Of a stretch of DNA of 64,000 nt, positions 1-11,293 are shown one piece after another. The stretch comes from Echinometra lucunter (lineage: Eukaryota > Echinodermata > Echinoidea > Camarodonta > Echinometridae): the NCBI GenBank assembly GCA_029962745.1, contig CM057156.1, forward strand, positions 34,185-98,184. The letters run 5' to 3'. Below the pieces are notes generated by a model that worked only from the letters and a program-made list of their open reading frames with translations, did not search any database and was not told where the DNA came from. The position numbers and the translations under genes were made by a program. Numbering within the stretch: the first letter of the stretch is position 1; the number at the start of each line of letters is the position of its first letter.

Positions 1-84
1 AAACCGACGGTGAAAGCGAACAGTGGCCCGAATGGCCTATCATAGTTAAGAGCGATTTGAGTCAATCTTAGTCTTTGTGAAACA

Positions 85-545
85 CACCTCGGGTGTATTT
101 TTCTCCAATACATGGTGCATTTATGGTAATAGAAGCATCGCTGTCTCTCATAAATCTGCAAATGATAGTCGTAGTCGTAGACTCAGTATGACTGATGATG
201 AGATTTGGGAATCTGAGGTCAACATCAATATTGTTCCACCGCTGCTACTGTCAAAGTAAGCCTCATCTGGTTGACTATGGGTCCAGGAACAAGCTACTTC
301 AAATTTTTGGTTTAGTTCTGTTTCCAATGAAATAAAATGGCGATGGTAAAACTGAAAGATTCAGAAATAGGTGACACAGTAATCATTGAGCAATGTCACA
401 GCAGCACAGATTTTTCATCTCCTCATGAAGATATTTAATGTTTTCATCGCGCACAAATCCAGTTTGTAAAATTAATTCAAAGAACTTAACTGCATTTGTG
501 TCACTTTATTACCATCTTAATACAAGTCGTATTTGGAGGTCCTTC
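85..545 (-). pseudogene. class A Ig receptor fragment (part of D2 plus 5' flank)
   Basis: Read on the minus strand, 85 to about 400 matches the D2 part of the class A receptors (compare 1205-1500 and 22320-22620), including the FPNRI-type signature and the cysteine-tryptophan strand. From about 401 to 545 it matches the 5' flank that precedes every class A gene (compare 1960-2100, 9000-9160 and 23060-23220). The signal peptide and most of D1 are therefore deleted, with flank joined to late D1/D2. No open frame links the pieces and there is no start codon, so it is a dead copy. The window starts inside its 3' side, so the original extent is unknown. Confidence 0.75.
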
Positions 546-911
546 TCTAACAGTCAAAGTATATGATACAAACGGTGAAAGAAGACACAGGTATACCAAA
601 AGCCATCGGCGTAAATCCACTTCGAGGAGTGGGGGGGGGGGGAATGATCGACTTTTTTGCCAATTTTTTTTTTCTGTCGAACTCACACTTAAGTATAAAA
701 ACACGCGCTCACCCACCTGCACAGTCCCATTTTACACACATTTTCATTTTTATCTTGCGAGCGAGCGAAGTGAGCGAGCCAAAAAAATAATACTTTGCTG
801 GTTTTCAATCGAATTTTCAAATAGAAACTCTAAAATATGAGACATTTGCAAATAGAAACTCTAAAATATGAGACAAAAAATAATAAATCAACATTTTACT
901 AACTGATTAAT
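546..911. other. intergenic, with G-run and 31-bp tandem repeat
   Basis: No gene seen. It holds a run of G near 630-641, a gagcgagcgaag-type GA/GC motif near 758-780 that also occurs in the repeats near 14,330 and 14,480, and two tandem copies of a 31-bp unit (about 818-848 and 849-875) just downstream of the receptor stop codon at 912. Confidence 0.6.
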
Positions 912-1922
912 TCAAATATCATTGGTGACTTCGACTACTCGCAGAGATGTATAACTTGATACCGTTACATCTTCGGAGATGTGGGCTTTACATTCGATTA
1001 GCAGGGATTGGTCACTATCTTGTATGTTTACAAGAGACATAACTTTATTGTTTTTGATGAGACGCTCTTGACTAACCAAGGGAGCACTTCCATTAACGCT
1101 TACATTCCAGGAGATCTCAGGAGAATAATTCTCATTACCAGATGTACAGACGAACGATGCAATGGAACCAAAAGGCACTTCTTTAATGAAGGGGTCTACT
1201 CTTACTAGTCCGGGTGTATTCCCTCCAATACATGGTGCGTTTATGGTTATAGAAGCATCGCTGTCTCTCATACATCTGCAAATGATAGTCGGAGTATCAC
1301 TGGACTCAATACGACTGATAATTCGATTTGGGAATCTGAGGTCAACATTAATTATTTCACTGTTTCTACTGTCAAAGTAAGCCTCACCTGGCTGATGATG
1401 GATCCAGGAACAAGCCACTTCATATTTTTGGTTCTGTTCTGATCCTAGAGAAGAAAGAAGATTTAAATGGGAACTTGCAGAATCTTGTATTGACGAAATG
1501 GTAACCATTGCCGTCCCAAGCGGTATGAATCTTCTACGAGATCCATAGTCATAGCCACATTCATAAACCCCAGCCTCCGTTGACAAGTCAATGGACTTGA
1601 TAAGAAGCGTATATATTTGTCGAGACTGGTCAATAACTACTTGGTAGTTACTTGAATCTACATCGTACCTTTCAGCGGGGTATATGTAATCATTTCTACT
1701 GATATATCGCCGACGTAAAGGTTCAATAAAATAGGTCCAAAATAATGTCTTTTCATTGTCATTATTTAAATCGCAAGTTAATGTCACTCTATCACCTTCC
1801 ACTACAGTCTGATTTTGTGGTCCAACTTCCAGAAATATAGCACACGACACTAATGGACATAAGAGATATATCCAAAGGACGGAGACAATTCCAGAATGCA
1901 ATAAAGCTTTGATGAAAGCCAT
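912..1922 (-). CDS. class A Ig-domain protein, no membrane anchor
   Basis: Encodes about 336 residues in one exon. The frame extends to 1928, but that codon is GTG; the ATG at 1922 matches the start shared with the plus-strand paralogues. Residues 1-27 are a signal peptide (hydrophobic core, ending near VSC). D1 (about 30-130) is a V-set-like Ig domain with Cys50, an FWTY tryptophan and the YECGY cysteine near 122. D2 (about 135-235) carries the FPNRIISR signature; D3 (about 240-330) has FVCTSG and an SWNV tryptophan. It stops right after the D3 end (VVEV...), exactly where paralogues continue into stalk, transmembrane helix and tail. It is either a secreted decoy-like receptor or a 3'-truncated copy. 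The frame is clean over 1 kb and the 5' flank is intact, so expression is plausible. Confidence 0.72.
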   Translation of the reverse strand: MAFIKALLHSGIVSVLWIYLLCPLVSCAIFLEVGPQNQTVVEGDRVTLTCDLNNDNEKTLFWTYFIEPLRRRYISRNDYIYPAERYDVDSSNYQVVIDQSRQIYTLLIKSIDLSTEAGVYECGYDYGSRRRFIPLGTAMVTISSIQDSASSHLNLLSSLGSEQNQKYEVACSWIHHQPGEAYFDSRNSEIINVDLRFPNRIISRIESSDTPTIICRCMRDSDASITINAPCIGGNTPGLVRVDPFIKEVPFGSIASFVCTSGNENYSPEISWNVSVNGSAPLVSQERLIKNNKVMSLVNIQDSDQSLLIECKAHISEDVTVSSYTSLRVVEVTNDI

Positions 1923-2160
1923 GTCCACTATTTGTAGTTTAACCGATATCGTATCAGCAAAGAATTGTCAGCTGCACACGAAGATATTTCAATTATTAAA
2001 CGTTTCCATCCAATGTGTTAAACTATTTCAAAGGACTATCTGCAATTATGTCACTTTATCACCATCTGCAGTCATATTTCGAGGTTCTTTTTCAAGAGTG
2101 GAAGTAAAGTCATTAATGACGATACGGATAAATCATTAAACGATAAACCTGCCAATGTTT
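1923..2160 (-). promoter_or_regulatory. conserved class A 5' flank
   Basis: This stretch is kept at the same place upstream of the class A copies at 8955, 23032 and, in the fragment, 401-545. It is the probable 5' UTR/promoter region. No convincing TATA box was seen on the minus strand, so the role rests on position and on conservation across paralogues, which simple recent duplication could also explain. Confidence 0.4.
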
Positions 2161-2819
2161 CACACCCTTTTAATTCTATTGTTCTAACATGTCTACATGT
2201 CTACAACATGGAACTAAGATTTTTTTTTTGTATCTCCAAGTTCATTAATTGTTAATGACCTAATAATGTCCAGGCAGATTAAATGTCTTGTTAGCAAGTT
2301 GGCAAAGATTTTCTCTTTCCAGGTGGACATGTCTCCAGTGAAGACCCAGATTCCGCGGCTGCGAAATAGCTATGACTTGACTTAAATAGACAGCAACATG
2401 ATTTGAACAACCTCATATAAATTTTATTGAATTTTAAACGCATGTCCAATTTCGTTATGAGAAGCCGCCCATGCCTTTAAAAGTGTGATCGAAGAATGCA
2501 ATGTACACTTCAAATGCAATTTGTACATCATGCACATCGCATTTAAACTGTTTCCTCTTGTGAAAGCTAGGCGAAACAAATTTGAGAACTGTGGGGGCGG
2601 GAAGGATGACGGATGGGTCATAAATGACACAGTTATGCTTCTTCTTATTATCATTATTTCCTTTTCCCCCTTTTTAAAACTATGTCTTCATACATAATTT
2701 TGTTTTCATAATTTGTTTCTCCATTGTCACGATTATCCTGCCTTGTAGTGCACCACTATCTTATCACTCATTTTTCAGTTTCAATTCCCTACTCTCCAGT
2801 TCCATGATGGATGGGGAGG
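2161..2819. other. duplicated spacer upstream of class A gene
   Basis: No gene seen. From about 2440 onward it is paralogous to 23262-23560 and more loosely to 9420-9960, with shared phrases around gcgaaac..aatttgagag. It is part of a segmental duplication that carried class A genes with several kilobases of upstream DNA. Confidence 0.6.
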
Positions 2820-3045
2820 ATTGCATTAATTCATGGTCAAGTGGTTGAAATAATGGACATCAGAAAAGAGGGTCGAGGGTTCAAACAATGGAACGTTAGT
2901 AATGTCAGCTGGTAAGACATCAGTAGTGTCACATGTTGATGTAAATTTACTACTCTCCGTGCACCAAGGTACCAAAGCGGTACCTTAATGTTTTAGATAC
3001 TGTGAGCTATATGAAATCGATAAGGCCAAATAAAGATAATTCCTA
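2820..3045 (+). repeat. tRNA-derived SINE-like repeat, copy 1
   Basis: Contains a tRNA-like head with an A-box-like ggtcaagtggtt and a B-box-like gggttcaaac, followed by a shared body (accaaagcggtacct...). Related copies lie at about 10000-10210 and 23630-23850, each at the corresponding place upstream of a class A gene, so the insertion predates the duplications. Confidence 0.5.
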
Positions 3046-3249
3046 GTTTCACGTCCCCTCCTCCTTCCTTTCTTCGGTGAGCCTCAAAACTTTTAAAAAG
3101 TTGTTATTTTTGTTCTCAAATGAAATCACTTTTAATCTGTGTATATCTAGACAATGAGGTTACATAAAAAAATCATCAACACCCTTAATTTTTACATTGT
3201 TTATAGCCTCTTGAGTGCATATGTCAATGAAATATTAAAAAGAAATTTA

Positions 3250-3250
3250 C

Positions 3251-3298
<48 letters not shown>

Positions 3299-3322
3299 AC
3301 ATACATACATATATATATATAT
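3250..3322. repeat. (TA)n microsatellite with TG/TACA tract
   Basis: Alternating TA broken by a short GTGTGTGT and TACATACA section. It is absent from the paralogous spacer near 23,900. Confidence 0.9.
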
Positions 3323-3355
3323 TATGAAAGTTTAGCGTCGGTGTAGAAAAGAATA

Positions 3356-3446
3356 GATATAATAATACCGTAGGAGCCAAAAATTGACTGACCATTCGAT
3401 CAGTTTTCGTCAATCAATTTTTGGCTCCTGCGGTGTTATTATTTGA
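3356..3446. repeat. short perfect-looking hairpin repeat
   Basis: Arms at about 3359-3392 and 3408-3443 are reverse complements around ggagccaaaaattgact, with a loop of about 15 bases. The shape is that of a small MITE or self-complementary insertion. No matching hairpin was seen at the paralogous site near 23,950. Confidence 0.7.
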
Positions 3447-3449
3447 CTC

Positions 3450-4969
3450 TTTCTTTGATACATACATACATACATATATATAAGAAGAAATTTTTATCAA
3501 AATTGTCCGAATACCACTTCATGTACAGAAGATATTAAGTATCAAATAACAAACACTCTCCTCCGAAGTTTGAAAATATCCGGAAGAGAAACCAAGAATC
3601 AATTTTTGTCCTAAGCTGTAGGGATACTTATAAGTGTCATAAATTCACAGATGTATAGTGATGATAATATAAACCGAAATCGGCTTTCCGCAGATTTGTT
3701 ATCTTTTGATTTGTAAATTTTGTATTCATAATCTTTGTATATAATTTGTTCTTTGTATATGTTCTTTTTATTGATTCTGAAATAATAAAAACAAACAAAC
3801 AAACAAATTGACATCCCCTACCCATGTCTTCCATGAAACTTAGTGAAACATGCCTCCTCGCTCCCTATGTGGACCGATCTAAGAGAGACCTAACCAAGAT
3901 GAAACGTATTGCTTTAACATGTTTAATCATTTATCAAGTGCCGTTTTACTTGTACCGAATCCATAAAAAGCCTCTCAAAGAGATGGAATTGAAACTAAAA
4001 TCTAAGAGTCCTTAAGCGTGCATTGTAGATCGGCCATTGATTAACAGTCTGTATTAAAATTATTTTATCATCATCATTATCATCATCATTATTATTAAGT
4101 TACGATTCATATCTACAAACTCTATCATGGGCATGACAAGCAGAATTACAGAAACTCAGTTAGTGGTCATTACACTTCTCTCTTTTTAAATTCAATACGC
4201 AACATAATAAACGAATATGATACAGAGATACTACGTAATACGTGGTGCTATCATGATTGTTTTTTGATCTGATAATGTAAAAACAAAAAATTAAAAACTC
4301 TGAAGATAATTAATCTAAGGAGGATGAATTCCTTGTGTGTATCACGGAATTCTGTAGTGAAGGTGAGCTACAGCAAACTTTAAAATGTCTTGAGCTCTTT
4401 CAAAGTTCATGTATAGTTTTTGTAACAAAAAGAAACTTGACATGAAACTGATCAAATATCGTCTAACATTGTCTACCTTGCATATTCCATGCATGATTAC
4501 CAATGAATTGTAGTGCAACTATTTGAGAGGAACGCAAATTAACGGCTACACATGGCCCTACGCTAGGACTATAGGCTAGGACCCGTTCACCCCGACCGCT
4601 CATCGCGCAACGATCACAGCGCTCTGTTATACTTAATGCGTTAAAAAATCTTCTCACTGGTTTTACAGTGCTGGCACTGTGTAATGCACGTCGATCTCGT
4701 AGAGTTTTATGTCACTGACCCTAGATCACAAATACTTTTTTTCATTTCATATTTGTTTGATATTGAACTTGACGAGGTAAAAAAAACTTCAAAATATCTT
4801 AGTTTTGCTACTTTACTGACCAGCTAAAAGCAAAGAAATCTAACGCACAATTTTTGAGGGCCTACCAAAACTTTGCATAACCTTTAAAAAATATGATATA
4901 ATTGTGAAGACCGTTATAGCACGGCTCAAAGAATATAATAAAAAATTACAGTCTATGAATTTCCTTTGA
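3450..4969. other. duplicated spacer between class A and class B copies
   Basis: No gene seen. It is paralogous to about 23,990-25,750, including the shared block at 4440-4640 (compare 24,931-25,140) that ends close to the receptor stop codon. A 418-bp MITE present in the other copy (25,135-25,552) is absent here near 4632. Confidence 0.65.
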
Positions 4970-6262
4970 TCAAGGACCGGTAATATTCGAAGAAGGATTA
5001 AGGTTAAAAGTAGGATGTTCAATATTGAAGATATATCGATTGTCTAGGTGATAGGGGTCATCATCTGTAGCTTCAGTTGTTGAGACCCCGTTATTTGAGC
5101 ATTCAACTGTTCTTATGGGACCAATTTCTAAACCTCGCTCAGCTAAAATGGTAGAATTCATTTCAGAGGTCTCTGCTGATAGTGCCGTTGAAGCATCCGT
5201 ATTGCTTTCTAGAATGTCCTCTGTTAAGGGTAGGTGATCTACGCGCCTCTGGGACATATCGATATAAGCACCAAGTCTGTCGTCTTCGATCATGTCGAGA
5301 TCATATGTCAAAGTGCGTGGATTGAATAAACCTACCGTCTCTTGAGTCACTGATGGATTAGTATGGATATCAGCTTTGATCACATTTCTTGACCGTGGAA
5401 TGTCATACGCAGTGTGCTGCATAGGATGATCTTTTATCTTAGGTAATGGTCTTGAGGATAGATCCATCTTTAGTAGAGGCCGTTGATCCATGTCTGATGG
5501 GTACATGGATGTTGTCTGTCCCCGAGTAGGCCACAACATCTTCTTTTGTTGATTTTTGTTGGGGACTTCTTCATCTATTGTTTCATATAAGGGCCCTTCT
5601 GACTGTTGTGCATGTCCTGCTTTGATGGTGCAGCCACCTGATTCCATAGTACCAGGAGATCTAATGCCCGACTGGTGTATCTTTGCACTATAGGTATGGG
5701 AATCCGGAGACACTATCTGTAGCTCTTCTGTATCTCTTGGCATCATCCCTACCACTTCCCCAGACTCTCTATCGCTCAGGACATCCCTCCTTTTGTCTTC
5801 AGCTGATATATCAAGAGTAACCTTGCTGTTCCGTTTGAATTTACGGAGGAAGTTGATTCTTATAAGAAGGACAGTAGGTATCGATATGATGACAATGCCT
5901 GCAAATGTAAAAAGAATGGCAAATGGAAGAGGTGATTTGGTCGATTCAGAAGGCCATGTTCCTGGATCGCTTGTTGGATCCGTTTCAATTAAGTCTTCTG
6001 TTCCAGCCGATGTGTTGTCAGTTATTTGACTGGTCTGACGCTCCTCAGATGAGGTTGGGAGTTTCATGGTTGTCAACTTTACTGCAGGTCGTGTTTCAGT
6101 AATATTGTTTTGATACGCTGTAGATTCGACTGTTTGAAGTGATCTCCTTTCCGTCATTTGACTTGTTTCACCCTTATCTGATGGGGTTGTGAGGTTAAAA
6201 GTTGTCTCCTCGATGATTCGAATAAGACCATAACTAGACACATTTCGATTTCCAGGAAACCG
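4970..6262 (-). pseudogene. 5'-truncated class B receptor with alpha tail
   Basis: The open minus-strand frame covers the last strand of a class B D3 (GNRN..SYGLIRII), a Thr/Ser/Pro-rich stalk, a transmembrane helix (plus-strand 5853-5925) and a cytoplasmic tail of about 300 residues. The tail shows HTYSAKI, LYETIDEE, TAYDIP, the PI3K-type YIDM and a terminal NRYIFNIEH block, closely matching 25754-27605. Homology stops at about 6262 and the upstream frame soon meets a stop. There is no ATG before the stalk (the codon at 6241 is GTG), so signal peptide and Ig domains are missing. It could serve as a terminal exon only if an undetected upstream exon exists; the paralogues have none, so a truncated copy is likelier. 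Confidence 0.7.
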
Positions 6263-6839
6263 AAAAAAAGACCCACGAAACCCTAAAACAAAGGGTTGTC
6301 ATGATTGTTGTGACCAAACTATGAACTTTGTGACAGTAATTATCTATTTCCCATAAATTTGAAGTATTATTCCTTGAAATGATACCCTAATAGCATTAAT
6401 CCATTTACGCTTCACCGAGCAACTTTCTTGTTTCCAAAATGGCATGTCTGAATCCCTTTACGCAAAATTTGGGTAAAAACGTGAACATGTTAGTATCACA
6501 TGCAAACCAGGGCTCCGATGCTTAAACTTAACATTGATCGTAATTTTGCCATCAATGGTAAGTTTCCATGGAAACCTTGAACTTTTATTGGCTGTTGAGC
6601 AATTTTTTCGTCTGGCCTAAAACTGCCTAGAACTTCTCTGCACATACAGTTGAAACAGAAGGTTCATCCCAAGGGGACAGTCAACTTCATTGCTGTGCAT
6701 ACGCGGGTCCAAAAAAAAAAAAAAAAAAAGAAAACGAAAAGAAAAGACATCCACATGAACAGCGTGATTTTCGCTGGTTAAGGCGCTTTACTCGCATGGC
6801 GCAATCTAGAAAAAGAGTTTGTTTCTCAAGTTGAGAGAA
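6263..6839. other. intergenic, no gene seen
   Basis: Unique-looking AT-rich DNA with a long A-run near 6711-6730. No receptor homology was seen between the truncated class B copy and the repeat that follows. Confidence 0.5.
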
Positions 6840-7275
6840 GGCGCTGGGATTCTAGGACCAGATAGATTCTAGTCAAATTTGACACAATGCTAGTAAAAAT
6901 ACCAGAATTCAAGCCAAGCTAACACAGGAGCCCGGGAGAACCAACACTATTGTAGTCTCAAAATTGAGACAATGCCCAGATTATAATAGACCTCTGGATC
7001 CCAAGGGCACTTACTCTACTTTAGTCAAATTTGACTAGATTCTAGTGAAAATAACCAGCAGCTTATAGTAAACACGAATGGAAAACTTTTACTAGAATTA
7101 CTTAGTTAATTTTACTATAGAATAGCGTAAGGTTAGTGTTGGTGCTGGAATGATGCGATAATGTAATCAAATTATTTTTACTAGAATCTAGTAAAAAAAA
7201 AAATTAATAAAACTAGAATTGCATCAAATTTTACTAGAACATTACTAGTCAGTCAAATTTGACTAGATATGTTTT
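6840..7275. mobile_element. MITE-like repeat with gtcaaatttgacta termini
   Basis: The motif agtcaaatttgacta, itself palindromic, recurs near 6871, 7022 and 7251, with repeated actagaatctagt-like words between. The tract separates the 3' end of the class A pseudogene from the truncated class B copy and has no coding potential. I read it as a small non-autonomous DNA transposon or a nest of them; the exact ends are uncertain. Confidence 0.45.
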
Positions 7276-7292
7276 TGGAGTGTATTCTTGCT

Positions 7293-8955
7293 CTAAACCT
7301 GTTTCATTTTGACAATGTTTGACTGTTTGACACGACTCTTGGTGAGTACGTTTCTTGTGATCAGACTTTTAATAACTCCTGAAGTGACAGATTCAACTGG
7401 AAAACAACGTAACCTCGGACCGGCATATTCTATTGCTGTAAATGTGTGAATCAGAAGAAATCGCCATTGGCGATTCATTGCTTCTCTCTTCATTGCATCC
7501 CTCAACGCAACCTCTCTTCCGCCTTCTGACAAGGATGACGATCGTGGCGACAAAGGCTACGATGAGGAAGACGAGTGTTATCACCACAACTAAAGCTATT
7601 CTCCTGCCACGTGCTGTACCGGGGTGAACAGGTTTCGTGAGTTCCATTATGCTATTTTCAGTCATAGGTCTGTCAGTTGTCCGATTTGTCTCACTCTCTC
7701 CAGGGGGTCTTCGAGAGGGAGGCGTTGTGACTTCGAGTATTCGTAGAGATGCATAACTTGATTCCGTCACGTCTTCGGAGATGTGGACTTCACCTTCGAT
7801 TAGCAGATTTTCGTCATCGTCTTGTGCATTCGCAATTGTCATAACTTTATTGTTTTTGATGAGACGCACTTGACTAACAAAGGGAGCACTTCCATTAACT
7901 CTAACATCCAAGGATATCTTAGGAGAATAATTCTGATTAACAGGTGTACAGACGAACGATGCATTGGAACCAATAGTCAATTTCCAGTGAAGGGGTCTAG
8001 TCTTACTAGTCCAGGTGTATTATCTCCAATACATATTACATTTATGGTTATAGAAGCATCGCCGTCTCGCATGATTCTGTAAATAATAGTCGGAGTATCC
8101 AAGGACTCAATACGACTGATGATGCTCTTTAGGAATCTGAAGTCAACATCAACTGTTTCACCGTTGCTATTGTCAAAGTAAGCCTCACCTGGTTGACTGT
8201 GGGTCCAGGAACCGGCTACTTCAATTTTTTGGTTTAGTTATGTTGCTAATGAAATAAGGCGGTTGAGACGGCAACTGAGAGATTCAGCAATTGGTGTCCA
8301 GTCAGTCCGCAGGTCCACAAAAAGTGGCTTCTTTCACGTAACTGGTATGCATGAACGGAACAGGCTCTGCATATTAATATGAGTTAGAACCTGTCAGAAC
8401 ACCACTTTCATTTTGGCCCTTGTTGCTCTAATACTTTATCAAATTTGATGTTTTTGATATTTATGTAAAGATGGATAATCAGTCTCTCATGCCATGTGTT
8501 TAGATTTAATGAAAAATTTGAAGAGGTGAAATTGTTGATCTAAAAAAACGATACAAAAATGATTTTTTCGCCTGCCAAAAGTTGCCATTTTGTAAGGCAT
8601 TTTGTACTTGAGCCCTCATAATTTTTACATGACCACAAAGCTGAATATCTATGCTTCATGAAAATACCAATTTTAACACATAATGCAATTTAATCGGGTC
8701 AAGAGCACACTTTACACAGACCAAGTGCAATTATCAGCCCAAAAACCATAAATACTGCTCTGTGATTGGTCTATTCAGACCACACACTCATCCTGGAATC
8801 CTAACGGTCACTTGCTGAGTCACTGAAGGTCAAATTAATGTCACTCTATCACCTTCCACTAAACATGTTAAAGTCTGATTTTGTGGTTCAACGTCGAGAA
8901 ATGTAGCACATGATACTAATGGACATAAGAAATGCAACAAAACGGACAAAGATAA
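7293..8955 (-). pseudogene. class A receptor pseudogene with alpha-type membrane region
   Basis: From right to left: signal-peptide and early D1 remnant (8832-8955), an unrelated block replacing the rest of D1 (about 8297-8831), D2 (about 7990-8296), D3, stalk, a transmembrane helix (plus-strand 7540-7615) and the first part of an alpha tail with a HIYSNRI motif. At least one base is missing near 7975-7985 between D2 and D3, and the tail frame is lost after about 7393 although homology to 17600-17710 continues to about 7293. The D3-to-tail stretch is still open for 196 codons. Damage at three points makes this a clear pseudogene. Confidence 0.85.
8297..8831. other. foreign block replacing D1 of the pseudogene
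   Basis: This stretch of about 535 bases has no similarity I can see to the receptors. It sits where late D1 should be. No inverted termini or clean target duplication were found, so replacement by recombination is as likely as transposition. Confidence 0.5.
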
Positions 8956-9210
8956 ATCTGATATTTGAATTGTAACCAGTGTCTTATCAGCAAAGACTGG
9001 TTAGCCCCACACGAGGATGCTTTCAATTTACGTTTTCCTCCATCATGTCCATGCACATTAATCCAGTCTGTAAATTGTTTTAAAGAACTAGCTGCAATTA
9101 TGTCACTCTATCACCATCTACAGTCATATTTCGAGGTTCTTCTTCGGGATACATCATTAAAGCTTATACGGATAAATCATTGACCGATAAACCTGCCAAT
9201 GTTACACACC
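8956..9210 (-). promoter_or_regulatory. conserved class A 5' flank of the pseudogene
   Basis: It retains the same flank as the class A genes at 1923-2160 and 23033-23260, although the gene body is broken. Confidence 0.4.
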
Positions 9211-9999
9211 CTTTAAATTCTATTGTTCCTATTGTTTTTCTAAAGAAGGTATTCCATAAAGCATTGGTAAATATGGAATTGCGATTTTTCGCGTCTCTAT
9301 GTTCATTAATTATTAATGACCTGATAATATCCTGGCAAATTAAACATCGTCTTAGCACTTAAGATTCTCTTTCCCCAAGTTGACAGCAACACAGCAACAA
9401 TTTAACAGCAACACAATCTGAGCATCCTCATATGGATTTTTTATGAATTTTCAATGCACGCCAAGTTTTAATATGAGATGTAAATTCAATTCAATTTAGT
9501 TTAGTATATTTGGTCATAAAAATCCATAAAATACATGCAAACAATAGTAAATGTGCATGATACAAAAAGTAGAATGAATAATCAAGAATACTACATTGGA
9601 TTTGATATGAGAGGGACAGCATAAACAGGAGTAAGCCTTGTGATTAGCTGACCATGGAACATCATACATTACTTTCGGGAAGCCTTTGAAAATACGCAAT
9701 GAAATATGCAATGAAACAATTTGTCGTCATACCTGTTAATTTGAACAGTTTCCTCGTTGTGAAAGCTAAGCGAAACCAATTTGAGAGACATGGGTGGGGG
9801 TGGGATAAGTGTAAATTTACATGTGTGTGCTTCCTGTTCTTATTCTTTCTTTCTTTTCCCTCTTTATGTAATTACGTCTTCATTTTTTTTTTCGTAATAA
9901 ACTTGGTATTGTCACGATCATCCAGCATCATAGTGTATCACTATCGTATCATTCATTTTTAGTTCAATTCTTTACATACCAGTTCAGTGATGGTTGGAG
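9211..9999. other. duplicated spacer, no gene
   Basis: Weakly paralogous to 2161-2819 and 23262-23560. Pyrimidine-rich around 9840-9890. No coding region supported. Confidence 0.5.
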
Positions 10000-10210
10000 A
10001 GAATTGCATTAATTTGTAGTCAAGTGGTTTAAATAATGGACTTCAGATAAGAAGGTCGCGGGTTCAAACTACGCAGCGTCAGCAATGCCCTGTGGTAAGA
10101 CATCAGTCGTGTGTCACATGTTGATGTTAATTTACTACTCTCCGTGCACAAGGTACCAAAGCGGTACCTGATGGGTAAGAATGCTTCAAATAGTGTGAGC
10201 TATGAAATAG
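10000..10210 (+). repeat. tRNA-derived SINE-like repeat, copy 2
   Basis: It has the same tRNA-like head (gtagtcaagtggttt, then cgcgggttcaaact) and body as the copies at 2820 and 23630. Its body is cut at about 10210 by the next repeat. Confidence 0.5.
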
Positions 10211-10345
10211 GTAGTCCACTGCCTGGACTGTTCTCTATGATCCGTACGCACACATATCAGCGCACACCATGGCTATATATATGTACACAAATAAAGTGCA
10301 CGTACGGACACAGAGCCTGAGAACAGTCCAGTACACCTTGGCAGG
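10211..10345. mobile_element. small inverted-repeat element (MITE-like)
   Basis: The left end (cactgcctggactgttctc) and right end (gaacagtccagtacacc) are imperfect inverted repeats, each followed inward by a cgtacg-containing segment. A related left end recurs near 36,648. No coding capacity. Confidence 0.5.
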
Positions 10346-11293
10346 TTTTATTGCTTTCCCCCTAAATTCAGGGGGAACTTTTATTCCGCCCACTTCATGT
10401 GGTCAAAGATTGCAAGGTCGTGATTGGTTCCCACTCATGCCAATCAAAAGATTAGGTTATTATGTAACCTTGCACCGATCGTAAACCTATAGTCTCCTTT
10501 CAAAGCCATAACTATTAAATATCATGTAATATCTTTACAATCTAACACAATTACCATGCAAAAACATCTTAGATATTTAAAAGAAAATCATAATTGTATA
10601 TTATTGATTTTAAGAATCAATTCGAATAGGTTGAAAAGTTTTGATATGATTGTAAACTACAAAGACCTATTAAACATGCTTTGCCGGAAGACTATTCTGA
10701 ACTATTCGGACAAGATCGAGAGTGGTACCAGGGAGATGGGAGTTCATTCATGTTGCACCGCTGGGCTGATTTGTCTATTTTTACAGAAAAGATAGAGGCA
10801 GTTATGGTGTGGTTTGAAGTGTCCGCTCATATATATTTTTACAAGCTATGCCCCACTTTTTACACTCTCTATTTTGTGCCGTATAGTTTATCTAGAAAAA
10901 CTTTACTGACAGTAGGCCTATGATTTTGAAATGGACAATTATATTCTTATTAAATCTGAATGATGTAAAAGTGGAACAAATAAATTCAGTTCAATTAAAT
11001 TAAATTCAATCGACTTGTTGACTTCTCATGGAGTTTATATTTGTAACTTTCCTCGCACACTTGTCGAATGGTGCGATTTGATGGTAGAAAAGTCACCAAA
11101 TACATGTATGTCTTTAAAACTCTTCCGCAAGCCACTCCTTGAAGTTTTCGTAGAATTGATATAGTTTGCAGGTAACTACTAGGTTGATTGATTGTTAGAT
11201 AGATAGATTGATTTATTGATATTTATTCGTCAAGCTTCGAACACAATATAGACATAGACAAATAACTTTGAAGCTTGATCAGGATAACCCACG
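10346..11293. other. intergenic, no gene seen
   Basis: AT-rich DNA. Short open frames around 10556-10923 have no recognisable domain and overlap one another in different frames, so I do not call them genes. Confidence 0.45.

Noticed and set aside
4970..6241. Independent membrane protein gene starting at 6241
   Set aside because: The codon at 6241 is GTG and homology continues upstream into D3, so it is the truncated end of a receptor.
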